Shown: positions 16,174 to 23,819 of the stretch, one piece after another
How the letters are laid out: every line of letters starts with the position of its first letter
Position numbering within the stretch: position 1 is the stretch's first letter
DNA from: an uncultured Eubacterium sp.
GTDB lineage: Bacteria > Bacillota > Clostridia > Lachnospirales > Lachnospiraceae
Assembly (NCBI GenBank): GCA_934320655.1
Contig: CAKRFN010000021.1
Location: 1-38,114, forward strand
Reading direction: 5' to 3'
DNA length: 38,114 nucleotides
The notes under the pieces: generated by a model
The model's input: the letters and a program-made list of their open reading frames with translations, nothing else
Databases searched by the model: none
Told to the model about the DNA's origin: nothing
Position numbers and translations under genes: made by a program

Positions 16174-16872
16174 TTATTTGATATATTCTTGCAACAGAGG
16201 AAAATCATTACATATGATTTCCACGGCTGCTATTATATATTTACGATGTCTTTCAAGTATTTTTCGGGGTACTTTGGTATTTTCCGCAATATTTTTTATT
16301 GGAAACAAACGTGTGCTGCGCATTTTTTCCACGAGTTCCGCCGTTTTAGACAGATAATTCACCGCTTCGTAGCAGGCTGATTTTGTCTTGGCAGCCTTCG
16401 GGGAACAGCTCGTCAGATCCATAAATGAGATGTCATAATCTGCTAAAATTTCGTTCAATGCAACGATTTCATCGCGGATCGGATTCTCGTCGGTAGTGCT
16501 CGTCGCGCGGACAATATGAAGCTGGTAGGCTGAGTTTTCACCGTCCTCATCGACATTTCCCTCGAATACATAGGGCTCGGTCGTCTGTTCGCCGGAAAAA
16601 CGTGCCTGACTGCGGATGTAATCAGTTAGCCGGCGCTCAATCAGCAGTCTCGCATAAGACTGGAAATTGCCTTTATCTGCCTCATATGTATCCATCGCAT
16701 TCGAAAACGCAATGAGCGCGATAGACCATTCATCATCACTTTTAGTGATGTAGCGTCTGGTAAACCGGCTGGCACAGCTTATGATAAATTTTTCGTTCTG
16801 TGTGATAAAAGCACTGCGGCCTTCTTCTGTCAAGGCTGCCTCCAGTGCTTTTTCTCCCATGTTGGAAAACAT
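16174..16872 (-). CDS. sigI: RNA polymerase sigma-I factor
   Basis: A 232-residue sigma-70 family protein of the SigI group. Region 2 is visible as SDDEWSIALIAFSNAMDTYE and FQSYARLLIERRLTDYIRSQ (about 65-115). The SigI-specific C-terminal domain contains LFPIKNIAENTKVPRKILER and HRKYIIAAVEII (about 185-220). In Bacillus and Clostridium SigI drives heat-, wall- or polysaccharide-responsive genes and is held by membrane-bound RsgI, encoded next. AAGGAG lies six bases before the start. It is transcribed from a sigma-A-like promoter (16918-16945), possibly with an upstream SigI-type promoter. Length is slightly below the usual 240-250. Confidence 0.9.
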   Translation of the reverse strand: MFSNMGEKALEAALTEEGRSAFITQNEKFIISCASRFTRRYITKSDDEWSIALIAFSNAMDTYEADKGNFQSYARLLIERRLTDYIRSQARFSGEQTTEPYVFEGNVDEDGENSAYQLHIVRATSTTDENPIRDEIVALNEILADYDISFMDLTSCSPKAAKTKSACYEAVNYLSKTAELVEKMRSTRLFPIKNIAENTKVPRKILERHRKYIIAAVEIICNDFPLLQEYIK

Positions 16873-16908
16873 TGCTGACTCCTTATATCTTAAATAGGTA
16901 AAGAAATT

Positions 16909-16945
16909 CCATGTTTGACTATACCATGTTTGCGAAAAAAGTCAA
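16909..16945 (-). promoter_or_regulatory. sigI promoter with direct repeats flanking the -10
   Basis: On the minus strand TTGACT (complement of 16940-16945), a 16-nt spacer and TATAGT (complement of 16918-16923) form a strong promoter. The nonamer CAAACATGG occurs directly on both sides of the -10 box (complements of 16924-16932 and 16909-16917, period 15 nt). Boxes and repeats are seen; a regulator binding the repeats is inferred. Confidence 0.7.
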
Positions 16946-16974
16946 TGAGAAAGAGTCTGGAAGAAAAATTACGG

Positions 16975-17004
16975 TTGTCGGAATTTGGGGGGATGTGGTA
17001 TGCT
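16975..17004 (+). promoter_or_regulatory. Promoter of the RlmD-like gene
   Basis: TTGTCG (16975-16980), an 18-nt spacer and TATGCT (16999-17004) preceded by TGG (extended -10) lie 81 nt upstream of the methyltransferase start, back to back with the sigI promoter. Confidence 0.5.
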
Positions 17005-17085
17005 AGAAAATAGAGTTTAGACAGGATTCGTCCGGCTGGCTCGGGCACAGCCCGGTTTTATGCAGCCGGATACAGAGGTAAAAGG

Positions 17086-18396
17086 ATGAATACAGAAAAA
17101 AAGGAGCAGATCTGTCCGGTTGCAAAAAAATGCGGCGGCTGTCAGCTGCAGGGGGTATCTTACCGTGCGCAGCTGGAGAAAAAACGTGCGCTCGTGGCAG
17201 ATTGTGTCCACGGTGTCAAGGTGCAGCCGGTTTTGGGGATGACAGATCCTACACATTACCGGAATAAAGTACACGCGGCGTTTGGGCGCGATAAAAAGGG
17301 CAGAGTGATCAGTGGTGTCTATGCGGGCGGAACGCACCGGATCGTTCCGGTGGAGCATTGTATGATCGAAGATCCGCGCGCGGATGAGATTATGGCGACA
17401 ATCCGTGGTCTGGTCAAAGATTTTAAGATCAAGATGTATGACGAGGACACCGGATACGGGCTGCTGCGTCATGTCATGGTGCGGACGGCATCCGTGACCG
17501 GAGAGATCATGGTCGTACTTGTGCTCTCCTCACCGATTCTTCCTGCCAAAAATCATTTTTTAAAAGCGTTGCGCGCGGCACATCCACACATTACGACAGT
17601 TGTGCTCAATGTGAATGACCGGCATACGAGTATGGTGCTCGGTGACCGCAATATCGTACTGTACGGAAAAGGCTATATTGAGGATGAGCTGTGCGGCAAC
17701 CGTTACCGGATTTCGCCGAACTCGTTTTATCAGGTCAATTCGGTGCAGACAAAGCGCTTATATGAGACGGCGGTCGCTTTTGCGGGGCTGACAGGCAAGG
17801 AGACAGTACTGGATGCATATTGTGGTATAGGAACGATCGGTATGACCGCTGCGGCACAGGCGGAGCAGGTCATTGGTGTGGAGCTGAATCCGTCGGCAGT
17901 CAAGGATGCGATCGTGAATGCCAGACGCAATCAGTGTAAAAATATTACATTTTATAATGAAGATGCAGGCGATTTTATGCGGCTGATGGCGGCAGCACCG
18001 CCATCGGAGCGCGTGAAGGTGGATGTTGTGTTTATGGATCCGCCGCGCAGCGGCAGCAAGGAGACATTCATGGATGCGGTCGCAGCGCTTGCACCGCGCC
18101 GGGTGGTCTATGTATCCTGTGATCCGCACACGCTTGGCAGGGATGTGGAATATATGAAAAAAATCGGCTATCAGCCGGTAAAATGTCAGCCGGTAGATAT
18201 GTTCCCTTATACCGACGATATAGAGACAGTAGTTTTATTAGAGAGGACGGGACGAAACAATGAAACAAAAAGAAAATCAGGAATTGTTCAATCAGGCGAT
18301 TCTAGGTATCAAAAAAAATTACGCGACACACGAACTGCTCCGGGCAGTCGAAGGACGAAGACTTCCCAACAGAGACAAGGTAAAAGAGCTCATTAA
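17086..18396 (+). CDS. rlmD: 23S rRNA (uracil-C5)-methyltransferase, RlmD/RlmCD type
   Basis: A 436-residue SAM-dependent methyltransferase of the TrmA/RumA family, acting on uridines of 23S rRNA. The [4Fe-4S] cysteines are C10, C16, C19 (CPVAKKCGGC) and C92 (VEHC). The SAM loop is VLDAYCGIGTIGM and the catalytic cysteine lies in YVSCDPHTLGRD. No N-terminal TRAM domain is present. The conserved core ends near residue 392 (IETVVLLERTG). The remaining 45 or so residues are basic and are read out of frame from the start of the next gene, overlapping it by 137 nt. That tail is probably a by-product of a missing stop codon. GGTAAAAGGATG context gives a modest ribosome site. Confidence 0.9.
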   Translation: MNTEKKEQICPVAKKCGGCQLQGVSYRAQLEKKRALVADCVHGVKVQPVLGMTDPTHYRNKVHAAFGRDKKGRVISGVYAGGTHRIVPVEHCMIEDPRADEIMATIRGLVKDFKIKMYDEDTGYGLLRHVMVRTASVTGEIMVVLVLSSPILPAKNHFLKALRAAHPHITTVVLNVNDRHTSMVLGDRNIVLYGKGYIEDELCGNRYRISPNSFYQVNSVQTKRLYETAVAFAGLTGKETVLDAYCGIGTIGMTAAAQAEQVIGVELNPSAVKDAIVNARRNQCKNITFYNEDAGDFMRLMAAAPPSERVKVDVVFMDPPRSGSKETFMDAVAALAPRRVVYVSCDPHTLGRDVEYMKKIGYQPVKCQPVDMFPYTDDIETVVLLERTGRNNETKRKSGIVQSGDSRYQKKLRDTRTAPGSRRTKTSQQRQGKRAH

Positions 18397-19138
18397 GGAG
18401 CTGCGGTGTGTGATGTTTGCCGGATTCATGGAGCAGGAGGACGGGCTGGGTGACAGTCTCGATGACTATGTTGCCTACAAATTCAGCAGTGCGATCCATA
18501 AGATGCGCAAGCTGATCGTGACTGCACTCGAATGTGCCGATCATGAGCAGCACACGCAGGAGGAACTGCTCATGCAGGCAGAGACGATCAGTTGCCGATT
18601 TGCGGCGCGTCTGCCGGAATTACAGGAGCTGCTGCTCAAGGATGTGCAGGCAGGCTTTGACGGCGATCCGGCAGCCAAGAGCAAAGAGGAGATCATTTTC
18701 TGTTATCCCGGATTTTTCGCGATCTTTGTCTATCGGATCGCGCATGAGCTGTATGTGAGTGAAGTGCCGTATATTCCCCGCATGATGACGGAATATGCGC
18801 ATTCCGGCACGGGTATCGACATCAACCCCGGCGCGACGATTGGCGAATATTTCTTTATCGATCACGGAACCGGTGTTGTTGTAGGAGAGACGACAGAGAT
18901 CGGCAACAATGTCAAGCTGTATCAGGGCGTGACGCTCGGTGCGCTCTCTACGCGCAAAGGACAGCTGCTCGCGGATGTCAAGCGTCATCCGACGATCGGC
19001 AACAATGTTACGGTATACTCCAACGCCAGCATTCTCGGCGGTGAGACGGTTGTGGGCGACAACTCGACGATCGGCGGTGGTGCGTTCATCACCTCCAGTG
19101 TTCCGGCGAACACTCGTGTGCAGGTAGGGGCGGTATAA
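18260..19138 (+). CDS. cysE: Serine O-acetyltransferase
   Basis: A 292-residue serine acetyltransferase that makes O-acetylserine for cysteine synthesis. An N-terminal helical region (1-165) precedes a left-handed beta-helix of hexapeptide repeats (about 180-285): DINPGATIGEYFFIDHGTG with D201-H202, VVVGETTEIGNNVKLYQGVT, and IGGGAFITSSVPANT. It belongs to the longer EpsC-like subfamily common in Clostridia. The ATG at 18260 follows GAGAGGACGGGACG. The start lies inside the 3' end of the methyltransferase gene, so translation of the two may interact. No cysK is next to it. Confidence 0.93.
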   Translation: MKQKENQELFNQAILGIKKNYATHELLRAVEGRRLPNRDKVKELIKELRCVMFAGFMEQEDGLGDSLDDYVAYKFSSAIHKMRKLIVTALECADHEQHTQEELLMQAETISCRFAARLPELQELLLKDVQAGFDGDPAAKSKEEIIFCYPGFFAIFVYRIAHELYVSEVPYIPRMMTEYAHSGTGIDINPGATIGEYFFIDHGTGVVVGETTEIGNNVKLYQGVTLGALSTRKGQLLADVKRHPTIGNNVTVYSNASILGGETVVGDNSTIGGGAFITSSVPANTRVQVGAV

Positions 19139-19186
19139 AGTATCGCTATAAGAATATGATGGCAGGCAGATCCCCTGTGTATCAGG

Positions 19187-20056
19187 TTATGAGGGATTTG
19201 TGGCAGATGCCGCAGGTGTTTCCTGTGGCTTCACAGTGACTTTACAGGTGCGGCTGACACCGTCAACTTTGACGGTGATGGTCGCAGTTCCTTTTTTATG
19301 GGCATAGATGCGCCCGGTCTCGTCCACACTCGCGGTAGCGGAGGAGGATGAGCGGTAGCTGAGCGGACGATCGGAAGAACAGCGGGCTGTCAGTACAAAT
19401 GTATCGTCCGGATAGAGTGTGATTCTCGTGTGGCTCAGTGAGAGCGTCGGTCTGCGTACCGTCACCCGGCATGTGGCACTGACACCGTCAGCGGTAGCAC
19501 GAATGATCGCGCTGCCGCATTTTTTTGCCGTAATCACACCATTTTCATCGACGCTGGCGACCGAGGAGGCGGAAGACCGCCACACGACGTCGTGACCGGT
19601 CGATACGGTGGCTTTGAGCGTCGCGTTTGCCCCGTTTTCCATGGAAATGCTGCTTTGGCTGAGCGTGATGGTCGATTTCTGGACAGTCACCTTGCACGAG
19701 GCCTCCGCACCGCGGATCTTCGCCGTGATCGTACACGTGCCCGACTTTTTACCGGTCACGACACCGTAGGTGTTCACACTGGCGATCGAGGATTTACTGC
19801 TCGAAAAGCGCGGAAACGTACCGTTCGAGCATACGGCAATCAGCGTAAACTGACCGTCAATCGGAATGGACGCACAGTAGTCAGAGAGCAGGATAAACGG
19901 CGGCAGCCCGTCTGTTGCAGCGTGGGCTGTGACTGTCGGCTGAAGCGTCAGCATAAGGGCGCATAAAATGATGATACAGGGATAAATCACCGGATGGCGG
20001 TGTCCGCTCCGGCGTGTGAAATAAACGATCATTTTAGATAACGTTTTAGATAACAT
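19187..20056 (-). CDS. Secreted protein with three BIG2 Ig-like domains
   Basis: A 289-residue exported protein. A basic N-terminus and hydrophobic segment (about 22-40) end in a likely signal-peptidase site, TAHA-ATDG (46-47). Three bacterial Ig-like (BIG2) domains follow, at about 50-126, 128-200 and 203-276, each with the typical ASVDxxGxIxAKKxGxAxIxA and CxVTV endings. No sortase motif, membrane anchor or enzyme domain is present. I chose ATG 20056 because AAGGAGG lies six bases upstream; the open frame runs 102 codons further but that part is intergenic. Likely a surface or secreted adhesive or structural protein; its partner is unknown. Confidence 0.85.
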   Translation of the reverse strand: MLSKTLSKMIVYFTRRSGHRHPVIYPCIIILCALMLTLQPTVTAHAATDGLPPFILLSDYCASIPIDGQFTLIAVCSNGTFPRFSSSKSSIASVNTYGVVTGKKSGTCTITAKIRGAEASCKVTVQKSTITLSQSSISMENGANATLKATVSTGHDVVWRSSASSVASVDENGVITAKKCGSAIIRATADGVSATCRVTVRRPTLSLSHTRITLYPDDTFVLTARCSSDRPLSYRSSSSATASVDETGRIYAHKKGTATITVKVDGVSRTCKVTVKPQETPAASATNPS

Positions 20057-20074
20057 AGAGATCCTCCTTTTCTT

Positions 20075-20098
20075 ATGAACAGGTACATGAACAGGTAC
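20075..20098 (-). repeat. Tandem 12-bp repeat in leader of BIG2 gene
   Basis: ATGAACAGGTAC occurs twice in perfect tandem (20075-20086 and 20087-20098, plus-strand sense), directly upstream of the ribosome binding site of the BIG2 gene. It may be a recent slippage product or a binding site. Confidence 0.8.
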
Positions 20099-20241
20099 AA
20101 AATCAAAAGGGGATCTGCCTGACCTGATATAACCATAACAGCCGCAGGACAAAAAGTAAATTGTGAAACTCGACGAAGTCTTATTGAGAAATATTGTGCA
20201 GGTTTCACAATGCGGTGCGGCACGCGAATCAAAAAATAGCA

Positions 20242-20270
20242 TGGACTTTTTGGCATTTTTGTTGTATGCT
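20242..20270 (+). promoter_or_regulatory. Possible promoter of small protein/YjbQ/TetR genes
   Basis: TGGACT (20242-20247), a 17-nt spacer and TATGCT (20265-20270) lie 24 nt ahead of the 76-residue protein. Each box matches consensus at four of six positions, so support is moderate. Confidence 0.4.
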
Positions 20271-20294
20271 AAAGGGCAAGAGGTGGAGAAGATC

Positions 20295-20525
20295 ATGCGT
20301 GAAATGGAGTTCAAAATGGAGCGCACCGGTCTGGTCAAAGAGGGAGAGGTGTTACCCGTCACAGAGGGTAAATTGCCGAATTCCTATTATTACACACTGG
20401 GCAATGCCTACGCGATGTCTGCCAATTATACGTTTCGGGAGCGCCTGAAATGTACGGAGGGAACGGTCAGGGAGATCAAGGAAACGCCGAAGGGCTTTTT
20501 TGTCACAGTGGAGTTTGATGAGTAG
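20295..20525 (+). CDS. Small conserved-type hypothetical protein
   Basis: A 76-residue soluble protein (MREMEFKMERTGLVKEGEVL...) with no family I recognise. It is mixed alpha/beta in appearance, with KLPNSYYYTLGNAY and GFFVTVEFDE at the end. The ATG at 20295 has AGGTGGAG upstream; the reading frame extends to 20163, but that part lies in the intergenic region and includes the promoter-like boxes. Its stop is 21 nt before the yjbQ start, so the two are probably co-transcribed. Confidence 0.65.
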   Translation: MREMEFKMERTGLVKEGEVLPVTEGKLPNSYYYTLGNAYAMSANYTFRERLKCTEGTVREIKETPKGFFVTVEFDE

Positions 20526-20546
20526 TCATGACAGGAGTTCAGTGAA

Positions 20547-20954
20547 ATGGGAGCACTCTATACGCTATACATACAGACCGAAGGGCATATACAGATGCAG
20601 GACATCACCGCAGAGGTGCAGCGTCTCGCGGGTGAATGCGGAATCGCATCCGGTATCTGCACGCTGTTTTTGTCACATACGACAGCAGGACTGCTCATAT
20701 CCGAGAACCGTGACCCGTATCTGGCAGTGGATCTGACGCGGGCGGTACATATGCTGACCGGCGATGAGAGCGGATACCACAATCTGGAGGGGAATTTTGC
20801 GGCACATCTGGCATCGATGCTGACGGGTGTATCGCTGACGGTGCCTGTGGAGGATGGCAGACTGGCGTTAGGCAGTTGGCAGAGCATCTATCTGATGGAG
20901 TTTGATGGCAGCAGAAAACGCAAGGTGCGCGTGAAATTTATGGAAGATTTATAG
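20547..20954 (+). CDS. yjbQ: YjbQ-family protein
   Basis: A 135-residue protein of the UPF0047/YjbQ family. Conserved blocks are SGICTLFLSHTTAGLLISEN (about 35-54), HNLEGNFAAHL and LALGSWQSIYLMEFDG, ending in RKVRVKF. YjbQ of E. coli can show weak thiamine-phosphate synthase activity, but the physiological role is unknown. The usual EGNSDAH reads EGNFAAH here. AGGAG lies nine bases before the start. The TetR gene begins 2 nt after its stop, which implies translational coupling. Confidence 0.88.
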   Translation: MGALYTLYIQTEGHIQMQDITAEVQRLAGECGIASGICTLFLSHTTAGLLISENRDPYLAVDLTRAVHMLTGDESGYHNLEGNFAAHLASMLTGVSLTVPVEDGRLALGSWQSIYLMEFDGSRKRKVRVKFMEDL

Positions 20955-20956
20955 TT

Positions 20957-21523
20957 ATGGTGAATCAGAATAAGAACACGACGAATCAGATTCTTGCAGA
21001 CAGCATCAAAGCACTGGTGCTGACGAAACCGGTAGAAAAGATCACAATTAAGGAGATCACGGACAGGGCAGGAGTCATTCGACCGACATTTTATAATCAT
21101 TTTCAGGATAAATATGAATTACTGGAGTGGATCATAAGCACGGAGATTCTGGAACCGGCGCATCCGCTGATCAGGAATGGACTGACGAATCAGGCAGTCC
21201 TGCTCATCTTTACGAGTCTCCTGCGGGAAAAAGAATTTTACAGCAGGCTGAGCCGGATGGATGGACCGGTCAGCTTTGAGGATATGGTCGTCAGGTGCAT
21301 CCAGAATGTGCTCGTGGAGATTTTTTTAGAATATCCGCGCCAGAAAAACGGGAAATTTCCGTGGATGAGTGTAGATATGCTGGCAGAGCATTATGCCAGA
21401 TCCATGTGTTATGCGGTGAAGGTATGGATCAGACAGGGTATGACGATTCCGGCACAGGAGATGGCAGACACATATGAGTATCTGATGAGCCATTCGATGG
21501 AGCAGGCGATCCGGGAATTTTAG
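20957..21523 (+). CDS. TetR/AcrR-family regulator
   Basis: A 188-residue regulator with an N-terminal TetR helix-turn-helix (about 10-55: TIKEITDRAGVIRPTFYNHF, then QDKYELLEWI) and a helical ligand domain. Its start follows the yjbQ stop by two bases with only a weak GGAAG site, so it depends on coupling. Immediately downstream lies a 24-nt palindrome (21539-21562) and then an MMPL transporter operon, the usual target layout for such regulators. Repression of that operon is inferred; the ligand is unknown. Confidence 0.85.
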   Translation: MVNQNKNTTNQILADSIKALVLTKPVEKITIKEITDRAGVIRPTFYNHFQDKYELLEWIISTEILEPAHPLIRNGLTNQAVLLIFTSLLREKEFYSRLSRMDGPVSFEDMVVRCIQNVLVEIFLEYPRQKNGKFPWMSVDMLAEHYARSMCYAVKVWIRQGMTIPAQEMADTYEYLMSHSMEQAIREF

Positions 21524-21538
21524 ACAAACCATTACATA

Positions 21539-21562
21539 TATACAAACGAAGTCATTTGTATA
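21539..21562. promoter_or_regulatory. 24-nt palindrome, candidate TetR operator
   Basis: TATACAAA (21539-21546) and TTTGTATA (21555-21562) are perfect inverted arms. The 8-nt centre, CGAAGTCA, is itself partly symmetric (GA..TC). Length and symmetry fit TetR-family operators. A TATAAT box follows at 21589-21594. Confidence 0.65.
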
Positions 21563-21613
21563 GCAGATTTTACAGATATAAAAAATTGTATAATAGACTG
21601 TGACAGCAAAATG

Positions 21614-21647
21614 CGATTGAATATGGAAGTATTCAGTCGTTTTTTTT
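21614..21647 (+). terminator. Terminator or attenuator before MMPL gene
   Basis: CGATTGAATA (21614-21623) pairs with TATTCAGTCG (21630-21639; one T-G pair) around a 6-nt loop, followed by eight T. It ends the yjbQ-TetR transcript. Because a TATAAT box lies at 21589-21594, it could also act as an attenuator in a leader for the MMPL operon. Confidence 0.8.
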
Positions 21648-21666
21648 ATACTCCTTTTAGATGAAA

Positions 21667-21688
21667 GCTACTGTGAGTAAGCAGTAGC
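21667..21688 (+). other. Hairpin in leader of MMPL gene
   Basis: GCTACTG (21667-21673) and CAGTAGC (21682-21688) form a perfect 7-bp stem with an 8-nt loop, 27 nt before the MMPL start codon and just ahead of the purine-rich ribosome site. There is no U-run, so it is not a terminator. A translational or processing role is possible. Confidence 0.5.
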
Positions 21689-21715
21689 AGAAAAAAGAAA
21701 GGGTGAATAAAAAGG

Positions 21716-23782
21716 ATGAAGAAGTTTGGTAAGGGAGTTGTGAAATGCCGCGTGCTGATTTTGATTTTATCAATCGTACTGCTGATCCCGTCAGCGATCG
21801 GCTATTTCAACACGAGGGTAAACTATGATATTCTCTCCTATCTGCCGGATGAGATCGAGACAATGAAAGGTCAGGAGATCTTAAAAGATGATTTCGGCAT
21901 CGGCGCATTTTCACTATGTGTGGTAGAGGGAATGGAAAACAAGGATGTAGTGGCACTGGAGCGAAAGATCGAAGAGGTGCCGCACGTAAAACAGGTCGTA
22001 TGGTACGATACCATCGCGGATCTGTCACTTCCGATGGAGGTGCTGCCCAAGGAAATCTATGAAGTATTCAATAATGATGATACAGATTCGACATTGATGG
22101 CAGTCCTCTATGACACGGGAATGTCAGAGGATGAAACGATGGATGCCGTCAAGGAGATCCGTAAGCTGGCAGATGGACAGTGCTTTGTGAGTGGTATGTC
22201 AGCCGTTATTACGGATATCAAGGATCTGTCTGATAAAGAGGTTCCGATTTATGTACTGATCGCGGTGATTCTCGCTATCGTAGTCTTGTCACTCACGATG
22301 GATTCTGCGGTTGTTCCGATCTTTTTCCTGCTCAGTATCGGAATGGCAATTATCTATAATCTGGGAACAAATATCATGCAGGGAGAGATCTCCTATGTGA
22401 CGCAGGCGCTGGCGGCGGTATTGCAGCTCGGTGTCACGATGGACTACTCCATCTTCCTGTGGCACAGTTATGAAGAAGAATGTGCAAATACGGATGACCA
22501 TAAGGAAGCAATGGCGAATGCCATTACCAATACGATCACGTCTGTAGTCGGCAGCTCCATTACGACAGTCGCCGGATTCGTAGCGCTTTGCTTTATGAGC
22601 TTCACGTTAGGTCTGGATCTGGGTATTGTCATGGCGAAGGGTGTTGTATTCGGTGTGATTGGATGCGTGACGATCCTGCCTTCTATGATTCTGATCTTTG
22701 ATAAAGCGGTGCAAAAGACCAGACATCGTGCGGTCATCCCGGATCTTGGACGTATCGCCGGATGGGTTGTCCGTCATTATAAATGGTTTATCGCAGCATT
22801 TGTGATTATTTTATTCCCTGCGCTTTATGGATATACACACACGGATGTATATTATGACCTGGCAGGAACATTGCCGAAGGATCTGCCGAGTATCGTTGCA
22901 AACCAGAAGCTGGAAGACAGCTTCGATATGAATGCAACGCATCTGTATCTGATCGACAGCTCGTTGCCGACAAAGGATGTTGTCGAGATGATTGATGAGG
23001 TTGATGCGGTCGATGGTGTCAAGGCAACGATTGGTCTTGAGGCAATCTTAGGAGCCGGTTTCCCGAAGGAGATGCTTCCTTCTGAGCTGCTTGAGGTTGT
23101 ACAGAATGATGAATACGAGCTGCTCATGGTCAGCTCCGAATATGCGGTTGCATCGGATGAAGTCAATGCACAGTGCGACAAGCTTGATGAGATTTTAGAT
23201 AAATATGATACAAAGGGTATGCTGATCGGTGAGGCACCTTGTACCAAGGATCTGATCAACATTACAAATGAGGACTTTGCACGTGTCAGTGCGGTATCCA
23301 TCGTAGCGATCTTCGTCATTATCTTCTTTGTATTTAAGTCCATCAGCCTTCCGATCATTCTGGTGGCTGTGATTGAATTTGCGATCTTTATTAATATGGG
23401 TATTCCGGCATATACCGGTACGGTACTTCCGTTTATCGCATCGATCGTCATCGGTACGATTCAGTTGGGAGCGACCGTCGATTATGCGATCCTGATGACG
23501 AATAAGTACAAGAATGCACGTTATGATGGATTAGAGAAAAAAGAGGCAATTACACAGGCACTGCAGGGATCGATCCAGTCCATTATCGTCAGTGCACTCA
23601 GCTTCTTCTCAGCAACCTTCGGTGTTGGTGTGTACTCCAATATCGATATGATCAGTTCTCTGTGTATTTTGATGTCACGAGGCGCGATCATCAGTATGTT
23701 TGTAGTTATTTTCATTCTGCCGTCTATGTTCATGATCTTTGATAAGGTGATCATCAAGACGAGTAAGGGATTCAGACAGTAA
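21716..23782 (+). CDS. MMPL/RND-family transporter
   Basis: A 688-residue membrane protein with the two-fold repeat of the RND superfamily (MMPL type). Each half has one helix (about 13-30 and 350-370), an extracellular domain (about 30-170 and 370-530) and a five-helix bundle. Conserved helix motifs are GVTMDYSIFLWHSYEEE and GATVDYAILMTNKYKNA, whose aspartates correspond to the proton-relay residues of the family. The protein should sit in the cytoplasmic membrane and move a lipid, peptide or drug by proton motive force. It is followed 37 nt later by a heptad-repeat exported protein and preceded by a TetR gene and operator. The start at 21716 has AAAGGG 12 bases upstream. Confidence 0.9.
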   Translation: MKKFGKGVVKCRVLILILSIVLLIPSAIGYFNTRVNYDILSYLPDEIETMKGQEILKDDFGIGAFSLCVVEGMENKDVVALERKIEEVPHVKQVVWYDTIADLSLPMEVLPKEIYEVFNNDDTDSTLMAVLYDTGMSEDETMDAVKEIRKLADGQCFVSGMSAVITDIKDLSDKEVPIYVLIAVILAIVVLSLTMDSAVVPIFFLLSIGMAIIYNLGTNIMQGEISYVTQALAAVLQLGVTMDYSIFLWHSYEEECANTDDHKEAMANAITNTITSVVGSSITTVAGFVALCFMSFTLGLDLGIVMAKGVVFGVIGCVTILPSMILIFDKAVQKTRHRAVIPDLGRIAGWVVRHYKWFIAAFVIILFPALYGYTHTDVYYDLAGTLPKDLPSIVANQKLEDSFDMNATHLYLIDSSLPTKDVVEMIDEVDAVDGVKATIGLEAILGAGFPKEMLPSELLEVVQNDEYELLMVSSEYAVASDEVNAQCDKLDEILDKYDTKGMLIGEAPCTKDLINITNEDFARVSAVSIVAIFVIIFFVFKSISLPIILVAVIEFAIFINMGIPAYTGTVLPFIASIVIGTIQLGATVDYAILMTNKYKNARYDGLEKKEAITQALQGSIQSIIVSALSFFSATFGVGVYSNIDMISSLCILMSRGAIISMFVVIFILPSMFMIFDKVIIKTSKGFRQ

Positions 23783-23819
23783 ATGTAAGGTTCAGGTATA
23801 GATTAGGAGGATTCATATC

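Noticed and set aside
20057..20362. 102-codon extension of the BIG2 protein
   Set aside because: ATG 20056 has an ideal ribosome site and a signal peptide; the extension crosses the divergent promoter region.
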